Numbered from the stretch's first letter, positions 52,694-61,092 are shown. The stretch: 64,000 bases of DNA from Segatella baroniae DSM 16972 = JCM 13447 (GCF_000426585.1 NZ_AUFQ01000002.1:266357-330356); one strand, 5' to 3'. The notes: generated by a model not told the origin, from the letters alone. A program made the numbers and translations.

Positions 52694-52860
52694 TTGAACT
52701 TATTTACAGACGAGTTTGTAAATGACAACAACCGACAAACCCAATGGAAGCTGTTTCTCAAAAAGATTCAGTGGAAAGAATCTCTTGACTTCGGTACAGT
52801 CATGCAAGTCATTGATGAAAGGCTGAAACCTATGGCAGATAAATATTGGAAGAGCCAAAA
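52694..52860 (+). pseudogene. C-terminal remnant of an AbiEii-type nucleotidyltransferase toxin
   Basis: In frame without a good start codon (TTG at most): TDEFVNDNNRQTQWKLFLKK, then DFGTVMQVIDERLKPMADKYW. The RQTQWKxFLKK ... VMxxIxxFLxP pattern resembles the end of AbiEii/AbiGii nucleotidyltransferases. No upstream catalytic domain, antitoxin or stop codon of its own is present, and the frame runs into the antisense of comM. It is a decayed fragment, bounded on the left by the inverted repeat at 52658-52691. The family call is tentative. Confidence 0.45.
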
Positions 52861-52912
52861 ACAACAAATGGCGGTAGGTAGAAACATCTGCCGCTTTTCC
52901 TTTCAGAACAGA

Positions 52913-54454
52913 CTATCTTTCCGCCCAGTCGCCACGGTCGAGGCGGCGGTAGTTGATGGCTTCGGCCAGATGGGTGGTCGTCACGCGGTCGTTGCCGGCC
53001 AGGTCGGCGATGGTGCGGGCCACTTTCAGGATGCGGCTATAGGCACGGGCCGAGAGCGAAAGGCGTTCCATGGCCAGGCGCAGCAGGTCGATGCCGTCCT
53101 GGTCGGGCTCGGCATACTGATGAATCATGCGCTCGGTCATCTGGGCGTTGCAGTGTACGCCCTTCACGGCCTTGAAACGTTCGGTCTGGACGGCACGGGC
53201 ACGAATCACACGCTCACGGATGGCCGCGCTGGGCTCGCCCGGGTCGGCCTTCGAAATTTCCTTGAAGGGCACGGGGATGATCTCCACCTGGATGTCGATG
53301 CGGTCGAGCAGCGGACCGCTGATCTTGTTCATGTAGCGGTGTATCTGGCCGGGCGTGCAGACGCAGTGGTGCGTGGGGTCGCCATAGTAGCCGCAGGGAC
53401 AGGGGTTCATGCTGGCCACGAACATGAAACCGCAAGGGAAGTCGACGTGATACTTGGAACGCGAGATGGCGATGTGGCGGTCTTCGAGGGGCTGGCGCAG
53501 CACTTCGAGCGTGTGCTTGTTGAACTCGGGCAGCTCGTCGCAGAAGAGCACGCCGTTGTGGGCCAGCGAAATCTCGCCCGGCTGCGGGCTATTGCCGCCG
53601 CCCACGAGGGCCACTTCCGAAATGGTGTGATGGGGCGCACGGAACGGCCGCCGGCTGATGAGCGACGTGTCCTTGCCGGTCTTGCCGGCAATGCTGTGAA
53701 TCTGGGTCGTCTCCAGGCTCTCCGAGAGCGACAGCGGCGGCAGAATGCTCGGCAACCGCTTGGCCATCATACTCTTGCCAGAGCCCGGCGGGCCCACCAT
53801 GATGAGATTGTGGCCCCCGGCGGCGGCCACTTCCATGGCCCGCTTCACGTTTTCCTGTCCACGAACGTCTGCAAAGTCGAGGTCGAAGGCATATTGTTTT
53901 TCATAGAACACACGTCGGGTGTCGATGACGGTGGGCGCAAACGACTTCGCGCCGGTCAGGAACTGAATCACCTCGACGATGGACTCCATGCCGTAGACGT
54001 CGAGGTTGTTGACGACAGCCGCCTCGTTCACGTTCTGCTTCGGCACGATGAGCCCCTTGAAATGTTCGGCGCGTGCCCTGATGGCGATGGGCAACGCTCC
54101 GCGAACGGGCTGCAAACGCCCGTCGAGTCCCAGTTCCCCCACCAACATGTAGCGCCCGAGTTCCTCGGCTACGATGGTGCCGTTGGCGGCCAGGATGGCG
54201 ATGGCCAGCGGCAGGTCGAAGCTACTGCCTTCCTTGCGGAGGTCGGCGGGGGCCATGTTGACGGTGATGTCGGCCTTCGGAAACTTGAAACCGTTGTACA
54301 GCAGGGCGGCGGCAATGCGGTCGCGGCCCTCGCGCACGGCCTCGTCGCCCAACCCCGTGAGATGATACATAACACCGGGATTGAGGCTGACCTCTATCGT
54401 GATGGTGGTGACTTCCAGGCCGTTGACGGCCGCACAGTAGGTTTTGACAAGCAT
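52913..54454 (-). CDS. comM: YifB/ComM-family Mg-chelatase-like AAA ATPase
   Basis: 513 residues from the ATG at 54454 (MLVKTYCAAVNGLEV); upstream in-frame codons belong to a GC-palindrome. An N-terminal Lon-like domain (SFDLPLAIAILAANG, GELGLDGRLQPVRG) precedes the AAA core: GPPGSGKSMMAKRLPSILPP (Walker A), GVLFCDELPEF (Walker B), MNPCPCGYYGDP (Cys cluster) and SGPLLDRIDIQVEI. ComM is a hexameric helicase that drives branch migration during natural transformation. comF, recX and an UPF1-like helicase are also in the window, but no full competence locus is. Confidence 0.94.
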   Translation of the reverse strand: MLVKTYCAAVNGLEVTTITIEVSLNPGVMYHLTGLGDEAVREGRDRIAAALLYNGFKFPKADITVNMAPADLRKEGSSFDLPLAIAILAANGTIVAEELGRYMLVGELGLDGRLQPVRGALPIAIRARAEHFKGLIVPKQNVNEAAVVNNLDVYGMESIVEVIQFLTGAKSFAPTVIDTRRVFYEKQYAFDLDFADVRGQENVKRAMEVAAAGGHNLIMVGPPGSGKSMMAKRLPSILPPLSLSESLETTQIHSIAGKTGKDTSLISRRPFRAPHHTISEVALVGGGNSPQPGEISLAHNGVLFCDELPEFNKHTLEVLRQPLEDRHIAISRSKYHVDFPCGFMFVASMNPCPCGYYGDPTHHCVCTPGQIHRYMNKISGPLLDRIDIQVEIIPVPFKEISKADPGEPSAAIRERVIRARAVQTERFKAVKGVHCNAQMTERMIHQYAEPDQDGIDLLRLAMERLSLSARAYSRILKVARTIADLAGNDRVTTTHLAEAINYRRLDRGDWAER

Positions 54455-54469
54455 GGCATTAAAAGGTTG

Positions 54470-54503
54470 GACCCACCCCGGCCCTCCCAAAGGGAGGGGG
54501 AAT
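54470..54503. repeat. GC-rich palindrome just upstream of comM
   Basis: CCCACCCCGGCCCTCCC followed by AAAGGGAGGGGGA. CCCTCCC-AAA-GGGAGGG is a clean hairpin of the dispersed family. It would extend the comM frame upstream if a TTG were used, which is unlikely. Confidence 0.7.
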
Positions 54504-54600
54504 CAACAGGCACAAGGGGCCTGGTCGACGCATGGGAATGGGTGTAGAAAGTATTATCGACAAATGGAGATGGGCGCATGGCCCTTTGCGAGCGGTCAGT

Positions 54601-54637
54601 CCACCCTTCATTTGGGAGAGTCGGGGAGGGTCAACGC
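54601..54637. repeat. Repeat-family copy at the 3' end of the thioredoxin-like gene
   Basis: CCACCCTTCATTTGGGAGAG then TCGGGGAGGGTCAACGC: a degenerate half of the GGGAGGGTCGGGGTRGG repeat. It encodes the last residues (LTLPDSPK) and stop codon of the gene at 54608-55621. Confidence 0.6.
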
Positions 54638-55621
54638 CTGCTCTATCTCCTGCGCCGAGCGCCCGCGGGCGACGACATTGCCGTTCTTCAGGATAATGTT
54701 GTCGGGGATGGAGGTCAGACCGAGCCGTCGGATGAGCTTGCCGTCGAACATGCGGCCGTCGCAGACGGTGGGCCACGAGATGGAATCGTTCTTCATGGCG
54801 TTGCGGCATTCCTGGGGCGACGCGTCGACGTTGATACTCAGCAGCTTCAGGCGGTGGCCGTTCTTGCGCTGCAAGGCCTTGAGCCGCCGCTGGATGTCCA
54901 TGCTCTCATAGCTCCACGAGGCCCACACGTTGACGACGGCCATGGGGGCGGCCTTCAGGTCGGCGGCCGACACGGGGCGGCCGTTCATGTCCGTGGCCTG
55001 GAAATCCTTGAGACGACCCGCAAGCGTGACGTCCTTCATCTGTCGGGCGGCGGGCAGCAGGCGGTTGAGATAGCCGTTGCGGGGCTGCTCGGGGGCCATG
55101 AGCGTCAGCAGCCGCAAGGCCTTGGCATAGTCGGGACGGGGCGTCTGCATGAAATACAGGTCGACGAGATAGGGCGACACGGCCGACTCGGGATGGTCTT
55201 CGACGAATGTTTCAGCATACTTCTTCATCTCGGGCGGCGACGCGTCGGCCACTTGCCGGCGGAACTGCGTCATCAGTTCGTTGTCCTTGGTGCCCTTCAC
55301 CTCCAACTCCTTCAGGTGGGAGGCGTCGCCCCTGAGGTCTACCTGCTTGCCCGGAGCCGCGAAGACGGGCTGCCGGGAGAAGTTGGGGAAGACGACGACC
55401 AGCACGCACGGCTGCTCGCAGGGCATGTCGTAGACGAAGCGGCCGCCGTCCACCTTGATGGTGTCGACACCGGCCAGGCCGCCGTCGGGGCTGTACACAT
55501 AGAACTCACCCTGGTTCAGGTTGATGAGCCGGCCTTCAATCTTGAAATGATGGTCGTCAGTCCCACAGGAAACCAGAACCAGGGTGAGCAGTAAAAGCAG
55601 CGTTGAGCTTATTTGTTTCAT
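54608..55621 (-). CDS. DUF4369/thioredoxin-fold lipoprotein lacking the CxxC motif
   Basis: 337 residues. Lipoprotein signal with Cys19 (LVLVSCG). The N-terminal part, FKIEGRLINLNQGEFYVYSPDGG, is DUF4369-like. From about residue 205 it has a TlpA/AhpC thioredoxin fold: DFQATDMNGRPVSAADLKAAPMAVVNVWASWSYES. The usual WxxWCxxC is WASWSYES here, so both redox cysteines are missing. It cannot be a standard disulfide reductase; a structural or peroxidase-dead scaffold is possible. The start overlaps the upstream gene's stop by 4 bp (ATGA). The last eight residues come from a repeat. Confidence 0.85.
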   Translation of the reverse strand: MKQISSTLLLLLTLVLVSCGTDDHHFKIEGRLINLNQGEFYVYSPDGGLAGVDTIKVDGGRFVYDMPCEQPCVLVVVFPNFSRQPVFAAPGKQVDLRGDASHLKELEVKGTKDNELMTQFRRQVADASPPEMKKYAETFVEDHPESAVSPYLVDLYFMQTPRPDYAKALRLLTLMAPEQPRNGYLNRLLPAARQMKDVTLAGRLKDFQATDMNGRPVSAADLKAAPMAVVNVWASWSYESMDIQRRLKALQRKNGHRLKLLSINVDASPQECRNAMKNDSISWPTVCDGRMFDGKLIRRLGLTSIPDNIILKNGNVVARGRSAQEIEQALTLPDSPK

Positions 55622-57294
55622 CTATTGATCTTGGCAAATTCCAGATCCTTGTCGGCATAGCCTGCCAGCGACGGGTCTTTCTGCAACGCTTCCTTCAGGT
55701 AGGAGCCGGCGGCATAGCTGTTGCCTTGGCGCGCGCTGACGATGGCGTGCAGGTAACTGGTCATGGCGTCGGGGTTCTTAATGCTCTTCAAGGTCTTCTT
55801 GGCGGCGTCGTAGTCCTTGGCCAGCAACTGGGCGAGGGCCGCGCTGTTGCAAGCCTCGTCCTTCAGTTCGTCGGCGGCACGGCTGTAGTTGCCACGCGCG
55901 ATGTCGAGGTTGCCGAGCACCTTGTTGAAGCCGTTGGCGTTGACGGCATTGGACAGATGGCCTTCGGCCTCCTCCAGCTTGCCTTTCTGCAAACTTATGA
56001 GGGCCTTGTTGGCATAAGGCTCCTGGGCCTTGGCGTCGACGCGCAGCGCACGCTCGAGATAGCTTTCGGCCGTGGCGTCATCGCCCTTCTCGAATGCCAG
56101 CGCAGCCAGGTTGTTGTAGGCGCGATAGTCCTTGTCGTAGAGTTCGGCGGTCTTCTTGTAGATGGCTTCCTTCTTGGCTGCGTCGTTTTCGAGCGAAGCC
56201 GCGTAGAGCAGTTCCTCGATGTCGAGCTTGGCCGGGTCGGCGGCATACTGCGCCTGGATCTGTTCGTCGCTGCGGCCGATGGTCTCGTAGTTGATGATGA
56301 GGCGTGCGCGGCGCAGTTCGGGCAGAATCTGGTCGGCCAGTTCGCGGAAGCCTTCGCTCATGTTGCGAATCTGCTGCTCGCGCTCCTGCGGGTCTTTATA
56401 CATGGAGAGCACGCGCAGGATGACGTCCTTGTCCTGGATGTTGCTGGCCTGCACCAGCTGCTGGAAGCCGTCCCAGTCCTGCGCCGTGTAGTGGGCGTCG
56501 ATGTCGGTCTCCACCTTGGTGCTCTTGAGCTGTCCCTTCACGTAGCTTTCGCTGACGTCCTGGCGCTTGTTGGCCAGCTTGTCGTTGAAGCTGAAACCGC
56601 CTTCGGGCGACGCATAGGCGGCCACCTCGACATTCTTGATGGCCAGCCGCTCACGGTCGGCGTTGATGGCGCGCAGCATTCTGACGAACTCCTGCACGCT
56701 GTTGTTCTTCAGTTCGCTCTTGCGCAGGTTGGCCTGGTTGATGAGGAAGCGCACGTTGGCCTCCTGCTTCCTGGCGTTGACGCGCTGGAAGGAGTCGGGG
56801 GCGACACAGGCGCCGCCGTTCATCATGGTGCGGCGGTAGAGCTGCGACGTGGCGAGCACGCCGTCGGCCACCTTGACGGCCGGAATCTGCACCTGCTTCT
56901 TGTCCACGCGGGCCTTGAAGGTGAGGTACATTTCGCTCTTCTGCATCTCGGGCACGTAGTCGAACGACGTGTTCATCGTGTAGCGACCGCCCAGGCGATA
57001 GGAGATCGTCTGGTTGTTGCCCATCACCTTCTCGCCCTGGAACGTGGCACCGGTGCCTTGGGCGGTGCGTCCGTCGGCATAGCGGAGTTCGGGAACGACG
57101 GTGACCGTGGCGTTCTTCTTCAGATACTTCTCGGGGAACTGGCCGGTGATGGTGGCCGGCACTTTGCCGCCCGTGGTTTCGAGCGGGTTGGGCGCTACGT
57201 TGAAGTTGTCGGCCGACAACGCTCCCATCTTGGAACAAGAGGAAAGAAGGACGAAGGAGAATGCTGAAAAGACAAGGATTAGATTCTTACGCAT
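55618..57294 (-). CDS. Lipoprotein with OmpA-like segment and TPR repeats
   Basis: 558 residues from the ATG at 57294 (MRKNLILVFSAF); longer starts would run into tRNA-Leu. Lipobox Cys20 (LLSSC). The middle has VAAYASPEGGFSFNDKLANKRQ, an OmpA-like peptidoglycan-associating pattern. Residues from about 375 are tetratricopeptide-like (YRAYNNLAALAFEKGDDATA, ALRVDAKAQEPYANKALISL). It is likely a periplasmic or outer-membrane scaffold, common in Bacteroidales but of unknown role. It is translationally coupled to the thioredoxin-like lipoprotein. Confidence 0.82.
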   Translation of the reverse strand: MRKNLILVFSAFSFVLLSSCSKMGALSADNFNVAPNPLETTGGKVPATITGQFPEKYLKKNATVTVVPELRYADGRTAQGTGATFQGEKVMGNNQTISYRLGGRYTMNTSFDYVPEMQKSEMYLTFKARVDKKQVQIPAVKVADGVLATSQLYRRTMMNGGACVAPDSFQRVNARKQEANVRFLINQANLRKSELKNNSVQEFVRMLRAINADRERLAIKNVEVAAYASPEGGFSFNDKLANKRQDVSESYVKGQLKSTKVETDIDAHYTAQDWDGFQQLVQASNIQDKDVILRVLSMYKDPQEREQQIRNMSEGFRELADQILPELRRARLIINYETIGRSDEQIQAQYAADPAKLDIEELLYAASLENDAAKKEAIYKKTAELYDKDYRAYNNLAALAFEKGDDATAESYLERALRVDAKAQEPYANKALISLQKGKLEEAEGHLSNAVNANGFNKVLGNLDIARGNYSRAADELKDEACNSAALAQLLAKDYDAAKKTLKSIKNPDAMTSYLHAIVSARQGNSYAAGSYLKEALQKDPSLAGYADKDLEFAKINR

Positions 57295-57320
57295 GATCAT
57301 AAAATGAGGTTTGTAATACG

Positions 57321-57406
57321 TGCCGCGAGCGGGACTCGAACCCGCACAGCCATTACTGGCCAAGGGATTTTAAGTCCCTCGTGTCTACCAATTCCACCAT
57401 TGCGGC
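57321..57406 (-). tRNA. tRNA-Leu (UAA)
   Basis: 86 nt on the minus strand, starting GCCGCAATGGTGGAATTGG and ending CGCTCGCGGCA. The anticodon stem-loop is GGGA-CTTAAAA-TCCC, giving anticodon TAA. A long variable arm (TTGGCCAGTAATGGCT) marks a class II tRNA. The T-arm is GCGGG-TTCGAGT-CCCGC. Confidence 0.95.
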
Positions 57407-57438
57407 CTTTCGAATTGTTAAAAAATGAATTTTCTGTG

Positions 57439-57470
57439 CAAAGATAGCTGTTAATCCATGAACGGCCAAA
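57439..57470 (-). promoter_or_regulatory. Promoter of tRNA-Leu
   Basis: On the minus strand TTTG at 57470-57467, a 20-bp spacer and TATCTTTG at 57446-57439, 33 bp before the tRNA. The downstream lipoprotein gene may share it. Confidence 0.75.
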
Positions 57471-57484
57471 GGCTATTAACATTT

Positions 57485-58063
57485 TTAATATTTATTGTGC
57501 ACCAACAGGAAGCGGCCTGTAGACTGGGCCACATACTCCATCAGCTTCTTGCCTGCGGGCCCTTCGACAACGGCTCCGTGGTCGTGCAGGCTGTAGGCGC
57601 GGCGGCAGCGCGGGCAGGCGAGCCGCGCACCGGCGGCTGCGAAGGCGAGGGGGCGGCCCGTCTGCCCGCTCTCGGCCAGGCAGTTGGGGCATTGGGCGTC
57701 GTAGGCCAGCAGGCCGTTGTGGTAGCTCTGCCCCACCACGATGCCGTTGTCCGCGCCCAGGATGCAGGCGCGCTGCCGCTCTTCGGCCGTGGTCAGGGCC
57801 ACGCTCTCGGCCGTGCCGGAAGCCAGGCGCAGGTCGATGTGGCGGACGCCGCCCTGCCAACGCTGGCTGACATGGACGAAAGTGCCCGGGACGAGGGGGT
57901 TGACGACCTGGTTGAGGAGCGTGTTGTTGTGGACGGACAGGTCGAACTGGAACTGGCAACGATAGTCGTTGCTGTAGAGCCGGTCGCCTCCGCAGGCCGT
58001 CAGACCCAGGAGAACCGGCAGCGTCCATGCCATTCTAACGGCCCAGCAGCGCAGCTTCGGCAT
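57485..58063 (-). CDS. Rieske-fold-like lipoprotein with four cysteines
   Basis: 192 residues from the ATG at 58063, overlapping the end of argH by 29 bp; the ATG at 58033, one base after the argH stop, is the alternative. Lipobox LTAC (Cys24). The C-terminal half reads YDAQCPNC (Cys125, Cys128), then LACPRCRRAYSLHDHGAVVEGPAGKKL (Cys150, Cys153). The spacing and GPA..L ending look like a Rieske domain, but the two His ligands are replaced, so the site is C-x2-C / C-x2-C. That would suit a zinc or rubredoxin-type iron site. Family membership is inferred from the pattern. Confidence 0.7.
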   Translation of the reverse strand: MPKLRCWAVRMAWTLPVLLGLTACGGDRLYSNDYRCQFQFDLSVHNNTLLNQVVNPLVPGTFVHVSQRWQGGVRHIDLRLASGTAESVALTTAEERQRACILGADNGIVVGQSYHNGLLAYDAQCPNCLAESGQTGRPLAFAAAGARLACPRCRRAYSLHDHGAVVEGPAGKKLMEYVAQSTGRFLLVHNKY

Positions 58064-59375
58064 GGTTGGCTCGTTCGAAATGGAAACCGCGCAGCGTCTC
58101 GTCCATCAGCTCGGATATGCGGTCGTTGCAAAGGTTGCCCATACTTCCTTCGTGGGTGTGGGCCACGTGGCGGTCGGCGTGGAACCGGCCGGCCTCCACC
58201 GCCAGCCCCACCTGCCTGTAGGCGTCGCGGAAGGGCATGCCGGCGGCGGCCAGGCGGTTCACCTCCTCCACCGAGAAGATGGGGTCGTAGAGAGGGTTGT
58301 CGAGGATGTGGCGGTCCACTTCCATCCTGCCCGTGATGTAGGCGGCCATCCGCAGGCAGTCGGTCAGTTCGCCGAAAGCCGGCAGAAAGACCTCCTTGAT
58401 GACCTGGAGGTCGCGGAAGTAGCCGCTGGGCAGGTTGTTCATGACGAGCGTCACCTGCTGGGGCAGCCCCTGGAGCTTGTTGCTCTTGGCCCTGATGAGT
58501 TCGAAGACGTCGGGGTTCTTCTTGTGGGGCATGATGCTCGAACCGGTGGTGCACTCCTTGGGCAGGCTGACGAAGCCGAAGTTCTGCGAGCTGAAGAGAC
58601 AGGCGTCGAAGGCGAGCTTGGCCAGCGTGGCGGCGACGGTGGCCAGGGCGAAGGCCACGTTGCGTTCCATCTTGCCGCGACCCATCTGCGCATAGACCAC
58701 GTTGTAGTCCATCGAGTCGAAGCCGAGCAGGCGGGTGGTCATCGCCCGGTCGAGAGGGAACGACGAGCCGTAGCCCGCGGCTGAGCCAAGGGGGTTGCGG
58801 TTGGTCATCCGGTAGGCGGCCTGGAGGAAGAGCATGTCGTCGGCCAGGCTCTCGGCGTAGGCCCCGAACCAGAGTCCGAAGCTCGAAGGCATGGCGATCT
58901 GCAGGTGGGTGTAGCCGGGCATGAGCACATCCTTCAGCTCGTTGCTCCTGGCGAGGAGCACGTCGAAGAGCTTCCTCACGTCGTCGACGACCTCTTGCAG
59001 GGCGTGGCGGGTGAAGAGCTTCAGGTCGAGAAGCACCTGGTCGTTGCGCGAGCGGCCGGAATGTATCTTCTTGCCCATGTCGCCGAGGCGGCGGGTGAGC
59101 AGCAGTTCCACCTGCGAGTGCACGTCCTCCACGCCGTCTTCGATTTCGAACGCCCCCCGCTCGCAAACGGCGTGGATGTCCTTGAGCTGAGCCAGCAGAG
59201 CGGCCAGCTCGTCAGCGGCGAGCAGCCCCACGGCGTGGAGCATGGTGATGTGGGCCATGGAGCCGAGCACGTCGTGCTTGGCCAGGAGGAGGTCGAGTTC
59301 TCGGTCTCGGCCTACGGTGAACCGCTCTATCTCACGGTTCACCTCATAGTTCTTTTCCCAGAGTTTTTTTGTCAT
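58035..59375 (-). CDS. argH: Argininosuccinate lyase
   Basis: 446 residues. It makes arginine and fumarate from argininosuccinate. The fumarase/aspartase signature is GSSIMPHKKNPD; the active-site RSRNDQVLLDLKLF and the TPGYTHLQIAMPSSFG-type segment (MPGYTHLQIAMPSSFG here) are present. It is full length. No other arg gene is near. Upstream is the largest 22-bp repeat array; a standard promoter was not seen. Confidence 0.96.
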   Translation of the reverse strand: MTKKLWEKNYEVNREIERFTVGRDRELDLLLAKHDVLGSMAHITMLHAVGLLAADELAALLAQLKDIHAVCERGAFEIEDGVEDVHSQVELLLTRRLGDMGKKIHSGRSRNDQVLLDLKLFTRHALQEVVDDVRKLFDVLLARSNELKDVLMPGYTHLQIAMPSSFGLWFGAYAESLADDMLFLQAAYRMTNRNPLGSAAGYGSSFPLDRAMTTRLLGFDSMDYNVVYAQMGRGKMERNVAFALATVAATLAKLAFDACLFSSQNFGFVSLPKECTTGSSIMPHKKNPDVFELIRAKSNKLQGLPQQVTLVMNNLPSGYFRDLQVIKEVFLPAFGELTDCLRMAAYITGRMEVDRHILDNPLYDPIFSVEEVNRLAAAGMPFRDAYRQVGLAVEAGRFHADRHVAHTHEGSMGNLCNDRISELMDETLRGFHFERANHAEAALLGR

Positions 59376-59478
59376 AAGTCTCTATTGTCGTTTGCTGTGG
59401 GGGTCGGGGTGGACGAATCGGACAGGCCGGAAGAGCCTGCCGGGGCCACCCCATTCCGCCCCCGCCCTGCTTTCATCG

Positions 59479-59895
59479 ACCATCTCCGCGCCTTCGGTTT
59501 GGCATTGCTGCGCCTTTGGTTTGCCATCGTTGTGCCTTTGGTTTGCGAAAGGGCTGCTTTTGAAAGGCGAAAAGGCTGTTTTCAGAAAGTGAAAGGGCTG
59601 TTGTTAGAAATTGAAAGAGCGATTTCCAGAAGTGAAAGGCCTGTTGCCAGACTGCGACAAGACTGTTGCCTGAAGTAAAAGGCCTATTGTCAGAAAGTGA
59701 GGGGGCTTGTTGCCAGACTGTGACAAGACTGTTGCCAGAAAGTGAAGGGGGCATTGTCAGGCAGTGAAAGGCCTATTGTCTGAAATCGAGGGGCCTGTTG
59801 TCTGAAATCGAAAGTTTTTTTTTCAGAAAGAGAAAAGGCTTTTTGAGAAGGCGAAAGGACGTTTTTCAAAATGGAAAGGACTGCTTTCAGCAAGG
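59479..59895 (+). repeat. 22-bp degenerate tandem array (about 19 units)
   Basis: The largest of the four arrays. Units such as gaaagggctgcttttgaaag+gc, gaaaaggctgttttcagaaa+gt and gaaaggcctattgtctgaaa+tc follow one another at 22 bp, with a few of 21 or 23. The core AAAG-N5-CTTT/TGTC is on the plus strand. It fills the gap between argH and the SRPBCC gene. Confidence 0.82.
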
Positions 59896-59934
59896 TTCGT
59901 TCTTCCTTGTTTCTCATCGTCCATTACCATCCCT

Positions 59935-60000
59935 CACTTCCCATTCCTCATTCCTCACTTTCCACTTCCCATTTCACACTTCACATTTCACATTCCTCAC
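59935..60000. repeat. TTCCTCAC/TTCACA pyrimidine-rich degenerate repeat
   Basis: Tandem TTCCCATTCCTCATTCCTCA and TTCACACTTCACATTTCACA stretch before the SRPBCC stop. It resembles the complement of 28069-28160. Confidence 0.45.
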
Positions 60001-60410
60001 TTCCCATAGTCTATGAGTTGCAAGGCGTCGGCGATTTTCTCGACACCTTCCTGCAAGGGTTTCGACACCATGCCCTTGATGAAGGGGTTGAGGTCGGCCT
60101 TGATGGTGAGTTTCATCTTGCTCGTGGCGTCGGTCACGGGCAGTATCTGGATCCAGAAGTGGAAGGGCAGCGGACTCTGTACGGTCTCGAACTTGATACA
60201 TTTGGGTTCGTCGCGGTCTACGATGCGGAGCTTGATGGCCCCCATGGGCGTGGCCACGGAGATGGAGTCGGTGTCGAACACGAGGTCCTTGGCCTTGCCT
60301 TCGGGCAGCCGGCTCTTCACACGGTCGATGTTGCTGAGGTCGCTCAGCATGTCGTAGACGTTCTGCTGCGGATGGCTGATGGGGCGTATGGTACTTTCAA
60401 AAGTGGACAT
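59997..60410 (-). CDS. SRPBCC-fold protein
   Basis: 137 residues. FESTIRPISHPQQNVYDMLSDLSNIDRV at the start and SPLPFHFWIQILPV in the middle fit the START/SRPBCC (polyketide cyclase-like) fold, with a long C-terminal helix (KPLQEGVEKIADALQLI). It probably binds a small hydrophobic ligand; the role is unknown. It is followed by the 22-bp array and preceded by pyrE, 46 bp upstream, so it may be co-transcribed with pyrE. Confidence 0.78.
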   Translation of the reverse strand: MSTFESTIRPISHPQQNVYDMLSDLSNIDRVKSRLPEGKAKDLVFDTDSISVATPMGAIKLRIVDRDEPKCIKFETVQSPLPFHFWIQILPVTDATSKMKLTIKADLNPFIKGMVSKPLQEGVEKIADALQLIDYGK

Positions 60411-60456
60411 GATTGATGCGTATTAAGTGTGTGTGTGGGCGGGCTCCCCCCTCTCT

Positions 60457-61092
60457 CTAAGCCTTCCATCCGGCGGGATTCTTCCGCCATTCGTGCAAGA
60501 CGGTGACGTCTTCCTCTGAGATGTAGCCCGTTTCGAGCGCCTGGGCCACCACGTGTTCATAGTCGGTGAGCGTCTCCAGCTTCACCTGGGCCTCGTCAAA
60601 GGCCTTCTTGGCCACGGGGAATCCGTAGGTGTAGCTGGCCACCATGCCGATTACGTCGCATGCATTGTTGCGGATGGCCTCGACGGCTTTCAGGCTGCTG
60701 CCGCCTGTCGATATAAGGTCTTCCACCACTACGACCTTCATGCCGGGCTTCAGCTCGCCCTCGATGAGGTTCTCAAGGCCGTGGTCTTTGGGTTTGGAAC
60801 GCACATAGACGAAGGGAAGGTTGAGCTCGTCGGCCACCAGCGCGCCCTGGGCGATGGCTCCGGTGGCCACGCCCGCGATGGCTTCGGCCTGGGGGAACTT
60901 GTCGAGGATGACGTGTACAAGCTCCAATTTCACGTAATCGCGCAGCTCGGGATAGGAAAGGGTCTTGCGGTTGTCACAATAAAAGGGCGATTTCCATCCG
61001 GAAGCCCACGTAAAAGGATTGTTGGGTTGAAGTTTGATGGCTTTCACTTTCAACAATCTGGAAGCGAAATCCTTTTTCAAATTGTCCATCAT
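60457..61092 (-). CDS. pyrE: Orotate phosphoribosyltransferase
   Basis: 211 residues (the ATG at 61089 is equally possible). It makes OMP from orotate and PRPP in pyrimidine synthesis. SGWKSPFYCDNRKTLSYPELRD binds orotate. The PRPP loop is VVVVEDLISTGGSSLKA. YVRSKPKDHGLENLIEG is the flexible catalytic loop with Lys and His. It is full length. Confidence 0.96.
   Translation of the reverse strand: MMDNLKKDFASRLLKVKAIKLQPNNPFTWASGWKSPFYCDNRKTLSYPELRDYVKLELVHVILDKFPQAEAIAGVATGAIAQGALVADELNLPFVYVRSKPKDHGLENLIEGELKPGMKVVVVEDLISTGGSSLKAVEAIRNNACDVIGMVASYTYGFPVAKKAFDEAQVKLETLTDYEHVVAQALETGYISEEDVTVLHEWRKNPAGWKA

Noticed and set aside
57295..57363. Upstream start for the TPR lipoprotein
   Set aside because: The frame there is the tRNA-Leu gene; a signal peptide begins at 57294.
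59479..59895. CRISPR array
   Set aside because: Units are contiguous and degenerate, with no unique spacers and no cas genes in the window.
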